Source: Sphingomonas sp. PAMC 26621 (GTDB lineage Bacteria > Pseudomonadota > Alphaproteobacteria > Sphingomonadales > Sphingomonadaceae). Taken from it: 49,998 bases of DNA. Shown here in pieces: positions 36,835 to 46,813 of this stretch (within the stretch, counting starts at the first letter, position 1; each line of letters begins with the position of its first letter). The stretch is from NCBI RefSeq assembly GCF_000251145.1, contig NZ_AIDW01000017.1, positions 1 to 49,998 of the forward strand, in the 5' to 3' direction. The notes beneath the pieces are model-generated. The model had not been told where the DNA came from, did not search any database, and saw nothing but the letters and a program-made list of their open reading frames with translations. Position numbers and translations under genes: made by a program.

Positions 36835-37542
36835 ATGGGAAAGCCGATCGAAGCCACGTGTCTGGCGCTCGCGCTCGTTCTTGGGGGAGGGGCGGCCGCA
36901 GCGGCACCGCATGCGCTGCATTATCTGTCGGAGGACACCGTCCGCCCAGCGCTGGTCCTGCCCGCGCCGCCGGCACCGGCATCGCCGCAGGAGCGGGGCG
37001 AGCTCGCCACAATCCATGCGATGATCGCCGCCGCAACGCCCGCCCGGATCGACGCGGCGCGCTGGGACGATGCGCACGAGACGCCCGCGCTGTTCGACCG
37101 GACGCTTGGGCTCGCGCTCGAGACATACCCGCTGACCTGGGCATTGCTGCGCGAGGTTCAGGAAGAAGGGGATGCCACCGCCGGCATGACCAAGGCCTAT
37201 TTACATCGAACGCGGCCCTTTGCTGTCGATCCGACGATTGCGACCTGCGTGCAGGGCAGGAAACCGGACAAATCCTATCCGAGCGGTCACGCAACGCTGG
37301 GTTTTTCGACCGGGTTCGTCCTGGCGCATCTGCTCAGCGGGCGTTCCTCCGCGATCCTCGACCGCGCCGCCGATTATGCGATGAGCCGCGAATTGTGCGG
37401 CGTCCACTTCCCGAGCGATATCGAGGCGAGCCACGCGCTCGGCACGCTGGTCGCCGCCGATCTGATGAACGTCCCTGCATTCCGCGCGAAATTCGACGCG
37501 GCGCACAAGGAACTGGTCGACGCGCATGTCGCTGGTGCCTGA
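36835..37542 (+). CDS. class A non-specific acid phosphatase (PhoN-like)
   Basis: A 235-residue periplasmic phosphatase of the PAP2 superfamily, class A. Signal peptide about 1-24. The full catalytic signature is visible: KAYLHRTRP (K120, R127), YPSGHAT (S150-H152) and SRELCGVHFPSD (R185, H191, D195). Such enzymes strip phosphate from many organic monoesters at low pH. Ribosome binding site GGAGGA precedes ATG 36835, and the gene follows the TBDR directly. It may dephosphorylate the molecule the receptor imports. Length is normal. Confidence 0.93.
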   Translation: MGKPIEATCLALALVLGGGAAAAAPHALHYLSEDTVRPALVLPAPPAPASPQERGELATIHAMIAAATPARIDAARWDDAHETPALFDRTLGLALETYPLTWALLREVQEEGDATAGMTKAYLHRTRPFAVDPTIATCVQGRKPDKSYPSGHATLGFSTGFVLAHLLSGRSSAILDRAADYAMSRELCGVHFPSDIEASHALGTLVAADLMNVPAFRAKFDAAHKELVDAHVAGA

Positions 37543-37578
37543 CCGCCTGGCGCCCGCGCATGCCGAAGAAAGACAATC

Positions 37579-37992
37579 ATGAAAGCGCAATCCCAGCGTC
37601 GCCTGCGGCAGCTCCACAGCTGGATCGGACTGTTCTTCGCGCCCGCGATCCTGTTCTTCGCGCTGAGCGGGAGTCTGCAGGCGCTCGGCTTCCAGGATCG
37701 CGCCGCGCACTATGATCCTCCGGCGTGGATGACGCTGGTCGCCAACGTCCACAAGCACGGTGTCGTCCGGCGCGACCGCAAGGCTGCCCCCACGAAGCCC
37801 CCCGAAAGCAAGGCGGCACCGGCCAAGGTCGCCAATATGTTCAGTCTCTTCGCGGCGCTGCTCGGGCTCCTTCTGAGCGCCGGCACCGCACTCGGGATCT
37901 GGATCGCCATGCTGAACCGACGCAATCGGCCGACGTCGTTCCTGCTACTGCTGGCCGGCATAGGTGTGCCGGTCCTTCTCCTGCTTGCGTGA
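37579..37992 (+). CDS. PepSY-associated transmembrane protein
   Basis: A 137-residue protein with the opening RRLRQLHSWIGLFFAPAILFFALSG, typical of the first helix of PepSY-associated membrane proteins (with the conserved HxWxG and SG), then a periplasmic stretch, and two more helices (about 88-112 and 117-137). It is shorter than the full four-helix PepSY_TM proteins that reduce ferric siderophores, so it could be a small single-unit version. It follows the acid phosphatase on the same strand. The link to ferric reduction is known for larger relatives and only suggested here. Confidence 0.75.
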   Translation: MKAQSQRRLRQLHSWIGLFFAPAILFFALSGSLQALGFQDRAAHYDPPAWMTLVANVHKHGVVRRDRKAAPTKPPESKAAPAKVANMFSLFAALLGLLLSAGTALGIWIAMLNRRNRPTSFLLLLAGIGVPVLLLLA

Positions 37993-38354
37993 ACCAGGAT
38001 TGATCGCCGCAGTGGCACCCGATGCCGAATGCGCCCGCCGGTACGAATAGTATTGGGTCAGCCGCCGCGTTTCGCCCTGTCGAGATGCCCCTGCAGGACT
38101 TGTATCGTGTCCGTCGCCAACGCCGAAACGTCGGGGGGAGCGTCGCGCCGAATTGCCTTCGTCAAAGAGGCGTTCGGGCTTAGAGGCCTGGAACCGCCCC
38201 CTAAAAAGGGCGAATGGCAGTAGTGCCGCACGCAGCATAATCGCGTATCGTTTTCCTCATGATGTCATCGTCGAACGCGCAAATATCGCTTTCGGTACGG
38301 GGCAATCCCGGTTCTTGCCTGCAGATGGCAGATCCTTCAGCGAGCAAGTGGTGA
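37993..38354. other. 362-nt gap without recognised gene
   Basis: No convincing coding sequence, RNA gene or terminator was found. Short open frames on both strands lack ribosome binding sites and family motifs. The stretch around 38160-38220 includes a T/A-flanked GC hairpin-like patch (CGCCCCCTAAAAAGGGCG), which could end the PepSY transcript. Confidence 0.4.
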
Positions 38355-39653
38355 ATGCGAAAGATCGTCCTGACAACTGCCGGCACGTTTGGCGATCTGC
38401 ATCCCTTTATCGCGATCGCCTTGGCGCTGAGGGAGCGAGGCATCACGCCCGTTTTGGCGGTCCCCGAGGATCACGTGCAGAAGTGCACGCAGGCAGGGCT
38501 CGAGGCGGTCGGCGTGTTGACGAGCTTCGCGGAGATCTGTGCGGGAATGGGGCTCGGTCATGAAGACGCGGTGCGCCGCATCATGAGCGATCAACGCATC
38601 ATGCTCGAACGCGTGCTGCTCCCGGGCCTGTCCAAATGCACCGTCGCGCTCGACGCGCTGGTTGCGGATGCCGAGGCGATCGTCGCGTCGATCTTCGTCT
38701 TTGCTGCCCCCATCGTGGCAGAGAAGCGCCGCCTGCCGCTGGTCTCCGTGATCCTCCAACCGATGGCGATGCTCTCGCCCTACGATCCACCCCGGACGCT
38801 CGATTTCTGGATGATGCTCGGAGCGCCGATGACTGGCATCGGCGTGGCGTGGAATCGTTTCGCTTTCGGCGCGCTGCGCCGGTTGGTCGACCGTCTGTAC
38901 GGGAAGCGGATCGATCGGGTGCGGTTCGAGCACGGCCTGCCGGCGGGCGGTGCCGCGCATCTCCTCGATCCGCCGCCGACAGCCCTGCTGCGGCTCGGGT
39001 GCTATTCACCGCAACTGGGCGCACTGCCGCCCGATGCCACGCAGACGACCCGGATCGTCGGGTTTCCGCTGTTCGATCAGGGCAGCGGCGGGAAGGACCC
39101 GCTCCACCCCGCGATCGTCGCGTTTCTCGAGGCTGGGCCTGCTCCGCTGGTCTTCACGCTCGGCTCGTTCGCGGTCAATGGTCCCGGCCGCTTTTACGAA
39201 AAGGCAAGCGACGTCGCCAAAGCGCTGCACATGCGGGCGATCCTTCTGGTTGGCGGTACCGACGAGCCGAGCATCGACGGCGATATCCTTCGCGTCGGCT
39301 ATGCCCAACACTCGCTGCTCTTCCCGCATGTCGCGGTGATCATCCAGCACGGGGGTGTCGGGACGACCGGCCAGGCTCTTCGCGTGGGGAAACCACAACT
39401 GGTAGTGCCGCACATGGGGGATCAGTACGATCACGCGTATCGTGTGATGCGCATGGGCACCGGATTACGGCTCAAGGCACGCCACTTTACCGTCCGTCGC
39501 GCGACCAGGCTGATCGCCAGACTGCTCCATAGCCCCACGTACCGCGAGACCGCCGAACGCGTGGCGGCGGCAATGGCCGATGAAAACGGGGCGGATACCG
39601 CAGCCGACACGATCCTCGTCGCGCTCGATGCCCTCGCCGCCAGCAGAGGCTAG
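38355..39653 (+). CDS. GT1-type glycosyltransferase (sterol/macrolide UGT-like)
   Basis: A 432-residue glycosyltransferase of GT-B fold. The N-terminal acceptor domain opens IVLTTAGTFGDLHPFIAIALALRERG, as in UGT52/sterol glucosyltransferases and rhamnosyltransferase chain B. The C-terminal donor domain has TLGSFAVNGPG (near 270) and the UDP-sugar motif QHGGVGTTGQALRVGKPQLVVPHMGDQYDHA (near 330-360). No signal or membrane helix. It stands alone between a PepSY gene and the trehalase operon. It could glycosylate a lipid or xanthophyll; it shares only fold with the crtX product in the window. Confidence 0.85.
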   Translation: MRKIVLTTAGTFGDLHPFIAIALALRERGITPVLAVPEDHVQKCTQAGLEAVGVLTSFAEICAGMGLGHEDAVRRIMSDQRIMLERVLLPGLSKCTVALDALVADAEAIVASIFVFAAPIVAEKRRLPLVSVILQPMAMLSPYDPPRTLDFWMMLGAPMTGIGVAWNRFAFGALRRLVDRLYGKRIDRVRFEHGLPAGGAAHLLDPPPTALLRLGCYSPQLGALPPDATQTTRIVGFPLFDQGSGGKDPLHPAIVAFLEAGPAPLVFTLGSFAVNGPGRFYEKASDVAKALHMRAILLVGGTDEPSIDGDILRVGYAQHSLLFPHVAVIIQHGGVGTTGQALRVGKPQLVVPHMGDQYDHAYRVMRMGTGLRLKARHFTVRRATRLIARLLHSPTYRETAERVAAAMADENGADTAADTILVALDALAASRG

Positions 39654-39724
39654 GCGGCTCGCGACCGACCGGCTCGGGCGTGCCCCTCCCGTGAAGCAGG
39701 GCGTAGTCCGCCCGTCGCAGGTTC

Positions 39725-39760
39725 ACCGGCCCGCGCGGCAACTGGCTGCTCGGGGCCGGT
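39725..39760. terminator. inverted repeat between convergent genes
   Basis: ACCGGCCC (39725-39732) and GGGCCGGT (39753-39760) are exact inverted repeats with a 20-nt GC-rich spacer, in the 162-nt gap between the convergent glycosyltransferase and trehalase genes. No T-run follows, so a Rho-independent terminator is only possible. Confidence 0.35.
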
Positions 39761-39815
39761 CAACACGCGCAATGTCGCTATGCCCGCCTGGTCAAACGGT
39801 AGCACTCACCGGGGA

Positions 39816-41411
39816 TCAACCGTGATCCAAGGCGGGATATTTCGCGAGCAGGGCGCGCGTCACGCCGTTGGTCCAGCCGAACCCGTCCTGCACCGGATAC
39901 TCGCCCCCGCCGCCGGCCTCGCCGGTTTCGAGGTTGTACTTCTCGACCATCCGCCCGTTGGAAGCATAATAAAGCGAGACGGTGCGCAGCCAGCGGCGCG
40001 CGAGGTCCTCGGCCTGCGCGGTCTTGCCATAACGGTCGAGGCCCTGAACGCCGATCCACAGCAGCGGTGCCCAGCCGTTGGGCTGGTCCCATTGCTGGCC
40101 GGTGGTGAGGGTCGTGGTCCGCAGGCCACCGGGCGCGAGCAGCTTTGCCGTGACGAGCGCGGCAGTCGCATCGGCCTGCTCGCGCGTGGCGAGGCCGACG
40201 AACAGCGGATAGAGGATCGCGGCGCTGACCGATTCCGTCGGCTTGGCCGTCATGCGGTCCCAGTCCACCCAACGTTTGTCGCCCGCCGACCAGAGATATT
40301 TGCTGATCGCCACGCCGCGGGTGGTGGCGCGGGTCTCGAACGCGCGGGCGCATGCGGTGTCCCCGATGGTCGTGCAGCGTCGCGCGATCGCCTTTTCCAG
40401 GTTCCACATCAGGCTGTTGAGATCGACCGGCACGATATCGGTAGTGTGGATCGTCGCCAGCGTCTTGCCGTCCGCGAGCCAGCGCGAGCTGAAATCCCAG
40501 CCGCTCTCGGCGGCGGCGCGGAGATCGCGATTGACCTGCGGGGCGGCGCGACCCGCAGCGGCGGCGGCGGTCGCGATATCCTCGGCATAGGATTCGTCGC
40601 GCGGCGTGTCGCGGGCGTCCCAATAGCGGTTGAGCAGGCTGCCGTCGGGCATCCGAACGACGTGCTCGCACGCGCCACTGGCGGCGACGCACTTCGCACC
40701 CGCCATCCAATAAGCGTGCTCGGCCTTCAGCGTCGCGAGGCGTTCGCGGTCGAGCGCTGGGTCATGCGTGTCGGACAGGTCCATCATCAACGCGAGGAAC
40801 GGCGGCTGGGAGCGCGACAGATAATAGCTGCGCGTGCCGTTCGGCACATGCCCGTATTGCGCGATCAACGCGCTGAAATTGGCGAGCATCGACTCGATCA
40901 GTGGCCGTTCGCCATCGGCCTTCAGGCCAAGCATGGTGAAGTAGCTGTCCCAGTAATACATCTCCTGATAGCGTCCGCCCGCCACGACATAGGTCTGCGG
41001 CAGCTGCAACGCGGACGAACCCGGCACCACCGCCACCGGCGGCTTGGCGAGTACCGGCCAGAGCGCGCGGATATGCTCGCGCATCGACAGCTTGCGCGCG
41101 TCCGCGTCCCCGACCTTGCGGAAGTGCCGCGCGACGAAGGCGGCGAGCGCATCGCGACCCTGCGGCGCTTCGGTACGATACGCCTGGAGGATTGCGTCGG
41201 GTGCCGAGAGCGGAACCATGTCCGCGAAGGTCTTGCTGTCGGGAAATACCCGGCCGAGCTCGACCGCGCGGTACAGCGGGCCGTAGATGTCCTCGGGCGT
41301 GCGGACCGCGCTGGCGGCGAGCGCAGGCGTGATCTCGCGCGCGGCGGCAGGTGCGCTCAAGGCGATCGACAGCGCGACGAGGGGCAGGGCGAAGGATCGG
41401 CGCAAGGTCAT
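39816..41411 (-). CDS. treA: periplasmic alpha,alpha-trehalase (GH37)
   Basis: A 531-residue GH37 trehalase that inverts and hydrolyses trehalose to two glucose units. Signal peptide about 1-24 (ending APAAA). Both family signatures are present: GGRYQEMYYWDSYF (145-158) and QQWDQPNGWAP (near 430). The catalytic Asp is in ESGWDFSSRW (near 317), and the Glu in the EYPVQDGFGWTNG region near the end. ATG 41411 is preferred to an upstream TTG. It is the last gene behind two TonB receptors under FecI/FecR control, implying that trehalose, or a trehalose-bearing molecule, enters by those receptors. Confidence 0.93.
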   Translation of the reverse strand: MTLRRSFALPLVALSIALSAPAAAREITPALAASAVRTPEDIYGPLYRAVELGRVFPDSKTFADMVPLSAPDAILQAYRTEAPQGRDALAAFVARHFRKVGDADARKLSMREHIRALWPVLAKPPVAVVPGSSALQLPQTYVVAGGRYQEMYYWDSYFTMLGLKADGERPLIESMLANFSALIAQYGHVPNGTRSYYLSRSQPPFLALMMDLSDTHDPALDRERLATLKAEHAYWMAGAKCVAASGACEHVVRMPDGSLLNRYWDARDTPRDESYAEDIATAAAAAGRAAPQVNRDLRAAAESGWDFSSRWLADGKTLATIHTTDIVPVDLNSLMWNLEKAIARRCTTIGDTACARAFETRATTRGVAISKYLWSAGDKRWVDWDRMTAKPTESVSAAILYPLFVGLATREQADATAALVTAKLLAPGGLRTTTLTTGQQWDQPNGWAPLLWIGVQGLDRYGKTAQAEDLARRWLRTVSLYYASNGRMVEKYNLETGEAGGGGEYPVQDGFGWTNGVTRALLAKYPALDHG

Positions 41412-41470
41412 GAGGAGCAACTCGAAATAAGAGGTGCCGGTCGGGGCGTGAACCCCGACCGGCGGGAGGG

Positions 41471-43897
41471 TCAGAACTTGTAGGCCGCGGTGATCGTCGC
41501 GTGCCGGCCGAAGATCGGGCGGCCCAGGAAGAAGCCGGCGGAATTGGCCGACCCGACCGTCCGCACATTACCTTCGGTCAGCGCGAGCGTGTCGGTCAAG
41601 TTCTCGACCGTCGCCTGCAGCGAGAAGCGATCGTTGAGGTCAAGCGACGCGCCGAGATCGACCGTTTCATAGCTGCCGAGCTGCTGCTGGTTCTCGATAT
41701 CGGCGAACCGGTTGCCGATATGCGTGAACGTCCCGAACAGCCGCGCCTTACCCCAGGCGCTGCGGAAGGTGTAGGACGGGGTCGCGGCGATCTGGAATTT
41801 TGGCTGGCGGTTGACGCTATTGCCGGTGTTGGTCCCGAAATCCTTGAACTTGCCGTCCTGCACGACGCCCCGCACCGCGAGCTGGACCCCGTCGACCGGG
41901 CGCAACGCGCCTTCGAATTCGAGCCCGTACGCGCGCGATCCACCGAACTGCACGACGTTCTGCTCGACCCCGCCGATCACGCGGATGTCCTGGAAAATCA
42001 GGTTGTGAAAGCGGTTGTAGAAGCCGGTAAGGTACAGGTCGTAATAGCGAGTCGCGGTCTTCAGTCCGAGCTCATATTGGTCGGCGGTCTGCGGCTTGAT
42101 GTTCTGGAGCGACGTCGCATTGCCGCGCAGATCGTCGAACTGCGGGAGCAGCGCACCCGAGTTGGCGCGGGCGAAGCCGTTCAGCTTGTTGGTGAAGGCA
42201 TAATCGAGACCAGCGGTCCACGACACCTGCGTCTTGGCGTAGCGCGCCGTGCTGAAAGTGCCGTTGAGATACGTCGCGCCATTGTTGTACGCAGTCAGCG
42301 GGTTGTTATCGAGATCGCCGGTCGCGCTGTTCTCGAAGCGGTCGTGGAGCACGACGCGCTCGACGCGGACGCCGCCGTCGACCCGCAGCGCGCCGAGCTT
42401 CCATTCGTCGCTCAGATATCCGGCGACGTTGCTGCTCGTGTAAAACGCATTGACGTCATAGCTGTTGGCGCTGGTGAAGCCGTTGCGCGTCAGGATCGTG
42501 CCGTTGACGAGCGTCGCGTTGAGCACGCGCGCATTGGGTTCGAGCGCGAGCAGGATGTTGTTGCCGAGGTTCCACTGGTCGTGATCACCGACATGCGCAT
42601 AATAGCCGCCGAGCGTCAGCGTGTTGCCCGAGAACAGCTCCTTTGAGAGTTTCAGCTCGTCGGTGAAGCTCTCGATCTGCTTGGTCACCGACCAGATTCC
42701 GGCCTGGATCGTCTGTTGCCCGGCGGTCAACGCCTGACCGGTGCCGGCATAGGTCACCGCGCCCGCGCCGCCTGCACCCGCGAGATATTGCCCGACCGTT
42801 TGCGGGTTGGACCCGGTGAACAGCGCGAACGTCGTCGACGTGCCCTTGGTGAAGTTGACGTTGTTCTGCACCGCGAACCCGCCGCCCACGTCATAGCTGA
42901 AGGTCGAGCCGAAGGTGTAGACGTTCGACCCGCGCCCGCGCGACAGGTCGACTGCCTTCTTCTGCGTCGGGCCACCGTTGATGCTCGGGCCGACCTCGAT
43001 CAGCGTATTCTCGATTTCCCGGCCGACCAGCGTGTCGGTGCGTGCGTCGAAGCCCGTAAAGGTGCTGAACTTGCCGTTGGTTTCGACCAGCGGCATTGGC
43101 GTGTAGAAGGCGTTCTTGTCGTCGAGATAGCGCCCGTAGACGGTGAGCTTGCCCGCGTCGAACTTGTGCGTGATGCTGCCGGTGATCTGCCCGCCGAGGT
43201 CGCCGGGGAAGCCGGTCTTCCGGAAGCCATCCGAATAGCGATAGAAGCCGCCGACCATATAGGTCGTGTCCGAGGTGAGCGGCCCCTGTGCGACGAAGTC
43301 GCCGCGATAGGTGCCCTCGGTGCCATAGGTCGCGCGCAGCGACAGGTGCGGATCGCGCGTGCCTTCCTTGAGGATGAAGTTGGTCGTGGCACCGGGCTGG
43401 CCGTTCGAGAAGATCGGGCTCGGGCCGCCGCGCAGCACTTCGAGCCGCTCGATCGTGTCGTCGAGGCGGAAGATCGAGCTGTCCTCGAGGAACGACAGCG
43501 ACGAAGGCGCGATGACCGGCGAGCCGTTGAGCTGGAGCGTAAGGAACGGCGCATCGCCCGTCGACGGGAAGCCGCGGATGAAGACGTTCGCGCCCGCGTT
43601 GCCGCCCGAGCTTTCCACCCACACGCCCGGCACGATCTTGAGCAGGTCAGCGGTCGAGGTCGGCTGGACTTCGCGGATCTGCTCGGCGGTCGCAGTCGAG
43701 ATCGAATAGCTCGCATCGAGCTTGCGCTGGCCCGCGCGGTTGGCGTTGCCGGTGACGACGATGTCGGGTTGATCGGCGACGGGCTCGGTTGCCGGGACCG
43801 CTGCCTGGGCGGGGACGTCTTGCGCGAAGGCGGGCAGGGCGCCGAGCGCGGTGCCGGACAGCAGCGCGAGTGCCATGATGGTGCGGGTATGGGTCAT
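41471..43897 (-). CDS. TonB-dependent receptor (second of a tandem pair)
   Basis: An 808-residue receptor with signal peptide (1-25, ending PAFAQ), the TonB-box-like DIVVTGNANRAGQRKLDAS, plug (NVFIRGFPSTGDAPFLTLQLNG) and barrel ending AAYKF. Start ATG 43897 has AGGAGGAA upstream. Its plug stretch SFLEDSSIFRLDDTIERLEVLRGG is nearly the same as that of the receptor encoded just upstream, so the two are paralogues from a tandem duplication. It lacks the N-terminal signalling domain, so it transports only. The trehalase gene follows 60 nt later. Confidence 0.93.
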   Translation of the reverse strand: MTHTRTIMALALLSGTALGALPAFAQDVPAQAAVPATEPVADQPDIVVTGNANRAGQRKLDASYSISTATAEQIREVQPTSTADLLKIVPGVWVESSGGNAGANVFIRGFPSTGDAPFLTLQLNGSPVIAPSSLSFLEDSSIFRLDDTIERLEVLRGGPSPIFSNGQPGATTNFILKEGTRDPHLSLRATYGTEGTYRGDFVAQGPLTSDTTYMVGGFYRYSDGFRKTGFPGDLGGQITGSITHKFDAGKLTVYGRYLDDKNAFYTPMPLVETNGKFSTFTGFDARTDTLVGREIENTLIEVGPSINGGPTQKKAVDLSRGRGSNVYTFGSTFSYDVGGGFAVQNNVNFTKGTSTTFALFTGSNPQTVGQYLAGAGGAGAVTYAGTGQALTAGQQTIQAGIWSVTKQIESFTDELKLSKELFSGNTLTLGGYYAHVGDHDQWNLGNNILLALEPNARVLNATLVNGTILTRNGFTSANSYDVNAFYTSSNVAGYLSDEWKLGALRVDGGVRVERVVLHDRFENSATGDLDNNPLTAYNNGATYLNGTFSTARYAKTQVSWTAGLDYAFTNKLNGFARANSGALLPQFDDLRGNATSLQNIKPQTADQYELGLKTATRYYDLYLTGFYNRFHNLIFQDIRVIGGVEQNVVQFGGSRAYGLEFEGALRPVDGVQLAVRGVVQDGKFKDFGTNTGNSVNRQPKFQIAATPSYTFRSAWGKARLFGTFTHIGNRFADIENQQQLGSYETVDLGASLDLNDRFSLQATVENLTDTLALTEGNVRTVGSANSAGFFLGRPIFGRHATITAAYKF

Positions 43898-44056
43898 GAG
43901 GTTCCTCCTGAACGTTTCTGGTCTTGGTAATCGGGATGGCATTGGAAAACGGTGGACGCGCGCCGTCGTATCGCCGGACAGCGTCGCGGCGATGCGGATC
44001 GGTGGGCACGGCCAAGCGTCGGACGGGTTACGGAGGGCTGCGCAAACGGGGCATCC

Positions 44057-46729
44057 TCAGAACCTGTACCGTGCCGACAGCTCGACCGAGCGCCCCAGGA
44101 TCGGGCGCGCAAAGATTGCCCCCGTTGCCTGCGCGCCGAGCGTCCGCGGGTTGCCTTCGGTCAGGCCGATCGTGTCGGTGAGGTTGTCGGCGCTGAGCTG
44201 GACGCGCAGCCGGTCGTTCACGTCCAGTGCCGCACCCGCGTCCCATTTGACGAAAGCGGGCAACAACTGTCGGTTTTGCACGTCGGACCAGCGATCGCCC
44301 ATCCGGCTCAACGTCATGAACAGGCTCGCCTTGCGGGTGGCGACGGCGAAGTCCCAGGCCGGGGTTATGCGCCATTGCCATTGCGGCTGGCGCTGGACGC
44401 GATTGCCGCTGAGGTCGGTCCGCCCGTCGTCGGTGAAAAAGCCACGATAACGCGCGTCGAGCCAGCTGCCCGAGAACGTCACCGAAAGCGGTGCCACCGG
44501 CCGCCACAGTCCGTCGAGCTCTACCCCGGTCGCGCGCGCCCCGCCAATCGAGGCGAGCGGCGCGCCGCTGGTGATGACGGTCGTCGCAAGGCCCTTAAAG
44601 CGGTTGCGGTACAGCGTCGCATACAGGTTGAGCGACTGCGTCGAGAGCTTCACGCCGCCCTCGATCGTATCGACGCGCGGCGCGACGGAGATGCCGTCGC
44701 GCAAATTGTCGAAGAACGGGAAGCTGTTCCCGTGGCTGAAACGCACGAACCCGGCGAGGGTGCGGGTGACGTCGTAATTGGTCCCGAGCGTCCACGACCA
44801 GGCACCGCCGCGATACCGTACCGGGGTCTGCGTGCCCGTAAACACTACGTCGTCATTGTCGTACAGCGTGGCCGGGTTGCCGTCGGGGCCACCGGGACCG
44901 GGGGGTTTGGTGTCCACAGCCCAGCCGTCGACCGCGTGGCGTTGATGGCGGATCCCGCCGTCGAGCCGCAGGCGATCCGCCACCATCAGTTCCTCGACCG
45001 CGTAGAAAGCGAGATCGCTGCCGCGATAGCGCGCGTCGACGAGGAAGCTGGAGCCGCTGGCAAAGCCGTCGCGCGAGACGATGTCGCCGTTGGTCAGCGT
45101 CAGGCCGAGCCGACGCGCGTTGGGCTGCGCGGTCAGCAGCAGCGCGTTGCCGATATCCCAATGGTCCCGCGCGCCATAGTCCGCCGCATAGACGCCGACG
45201 GTCGCCTTGCTCGGTCCGGTCTTCCACTCCAGCGTGGCATCGTTGACGCGCGCGTCGATTCGCTTGGCGACCGTCCAGATGCCCGCGCGCACGACTGCCT
45301 GATCGGGCGACACGGTGCGGCCGTCGGCGGTCGTGACGAGCGATGCGATCCCGCCGCCCAGGCTCGCCGCGTAAGCGGCGGCGCTTTTTGGCGCTATATT
45401 CTCCGATACGAGCCCCGTGGTGTCGGCGTGGCCGGAAAGCCAGCTCGCCTTGTCGCGCAGCATTACGCCGCTGCCGAGCCGCAGCTCGATATTGGTCCCG
45501 ATGTTGACGATCCGCGCACCACGCCCGTCGTCGAGATCGTAGCGGCTGCCATCGTTGCGGATGCCGGTGCGCGTATCGGGCCCGGCCAGCGTGCCGCTTC
45601 CGGCATCGAAACCGGGGTAAGCGGTGATCCGCCGTCCGCTCTGCACGACGGGGATCGGCAACAGCCACTGGCTGCGATCATCGAGGTAGCGCGCGAACAG
45701 CAGCACCGAGCCGGACGCGAAGTTGCGCCGCAGATTGGCGGTGATCTGCCCCCCGCGATCCGCGGCGAAGCGCGGCGAGCGGATACCTGTGCCGCGCGAG
45801 GCATAGCCACCGATCAGGAACCGCGTGTCCTGGTCGAGCGGCCCGGCGACATAGGCGTCGGTACGCACCTCGCCCGTGTCGATCATGCTCCCATTGATCT
45901 CGCCCGCAAGGTGATCGCCGCCCTCACGCTGGATGACGTTGACGGTCGCACCGGGCTGGCCCGAGGCAAGCAGCGCGCTGGTGCCACCGCGCAGCGCCTC
46001 GACGCGCTGTACCGTCTCGTCGATCCGGTAAAGCTGCGAATTCTCGAGGAAAGAGAGCGTCGCCGGCGGAAAGAACGGCACGCCCTCGGTCTGGAAGGTG
46101 ACGTATTCGGCATCGCCGCCGGACGGGTACCCCCGCACGAAGATGTTCGCGCCGTTCTTTCCGCCGGAGGTTTCGACGGTGAGGCCGGGCACGAGCTTGA
46201 GCACGTCGGCGGTGCTCGCGGCACCCAGTCGGTCGATCGCGGAACGGCTGACGGACGTCACCGCGAACGCGGCTTCCTGCCGTCGACGGCCGCCACCCGG
46301 CGTACCGACCACGACGATGTCGGCGTTCTGCGCGACATCGGCGGGCGCGAGGTCCGCCTGCGGAAGGGAAGGGCGTCGTGCAGCGCTAGCCACCGGAACG
46401 GCCTCCAGCAGCCAGGCGCCGCCGGGCGTGGCCCGTACGCGAAAGCCGGTTCGCGCCAGCAACCGTGCCAGGGCACGATCCGGGTCGTGCGCGCCGCGCA
46501 CCCTCGGCGCGCGCAACCCGCGCACCTGCGTCGGCGCGAACAGGATCTGACGCCCGCTCTGCCGCGCAAATGCGATGAGCGCATCGCCCAACGAACCGGC
46601 AGGAATGTCGAACGACATGGGGGGCGCGGCAATCGCGGCAGTCGGCACGGCGAGGGCTGCGACGATCGCACCCAAATGTCCGCCATACGCGCGCCATCGC
46701 AACCATCCCCCCTTCGGCAGCCCCATCAT
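44057..46729 (-). CDS. fecA: TonB-dependent transducer with STN signalling domain
   Basis: An 890-residue FecA-type receptor: signal peptide (about 1-35), secretin/TonB N-terminal (STN) signalling domain (about 38-110; MSFDIPAGSLGDALIAFARQSG), TonB-box-like IVVVGTPGG, plug (NIFVRGYPSGGDAEYVTFQTEG) and barrel ending SARYRF. The STN domain passes ligand binding to the FecR protein encoded upstream, which controls the ECF sigma. Start is ATG 46729 or 46726; no strong binding site. The symbol denotes the functional type only; there is no sign that ferric citrate is the ligand. Paralogous to the next receptor. Confidence 0.9.
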   Translation of the reverse strand: MMGLPKGGWLRWRAYGGHLGAIVAALAVPTAAIAAPPMSFDIPAGSLGDALIAFARQSGRQILFAPTQVRGLRAPRVRGAHDPDRALARLLARTGFRVRATPGGAWLLEAVPVASAARRPSLPQADLAPADVAQNADIVVVGTPGGGRRRQEAAFAVTSVSRSAIDRLGAASTADVLKLVPGLTVETSGGKNGANIFVRGYPSGGDAEYVTFQTEGVPFFPPATLSFLENSQLYRIDETVQRVEALRGGTSALLASGQPGATVNVIQREGGDHLAGEINGSMIDTGEVRTDAYVAGPLDQDTRFLIGGYASRGTGIRSPRFAADRGGQITANLRRNFASGSVLLFARYLDDRSQWLLPIPVVQSGRRITAYPGFDAGSGTLAGPDTRTGIRNDGSRYDLDDGRGARIVNIGTNIELRLGSGVMLRDKASWLSGHADTTGLVSENIAPKSAAAYAASLGGGIASLVTTADGRTVSPDQAVVRAGIWTVAKRIDARVNDATLEWKTGPSKATVGVYAADYGARDHWDIGNALLLTAQPNARRLGLTLTNGDIVSRDGFASGSSFLVDARYRGSDLAFYAVEELMVADRLRLDGGIRHQRHAVDGWAVDTKPPGPGGPDGNPATLYDNDDVVFTGTQTPVRYRGGAWSWTLGTNYDVTRTLAGFVRFSHGNSFPFFDNLRDGISVAPRVDTIEGGVKLSTQSLNLYATLYRNRFKGLATTVITSGAPLASIGGARATGVELDGLWRPVAPLSVTFSGSWLDARYRGFFTDDGRTDLSGNRVQRQPQWQWRITPAWDFAVATRKASLFMTLSRMGDRWSDVQNRQLLPAFVKWDAGAALDVNDRLRVQLSADNLTDTIGLTEGNPRTLGAQATGAIFARPILGRSVELSARYRF

Positions 46730-46813
46730 GTGCGGGGCTTTCGAAGGACAAGACGCGCGCCCGGACAAAACCCGAACCGCAATCGCATTCTTTTTCTCAA
46801 AAGTGCTGGCGCC

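Noticed and set aside
34301..37294. 997-codon minus-strand frame opposite TBDR and phosphatase
   Set aside because: Antisense shadow; both sense genes have signal peptides and clear motifs.
38029..38238. Small open frames in the 37993-38354 gap
   Set aside because: No ribosome binding site or recognisable motif on either strand; overlapping candidates in several frames cancel one another.
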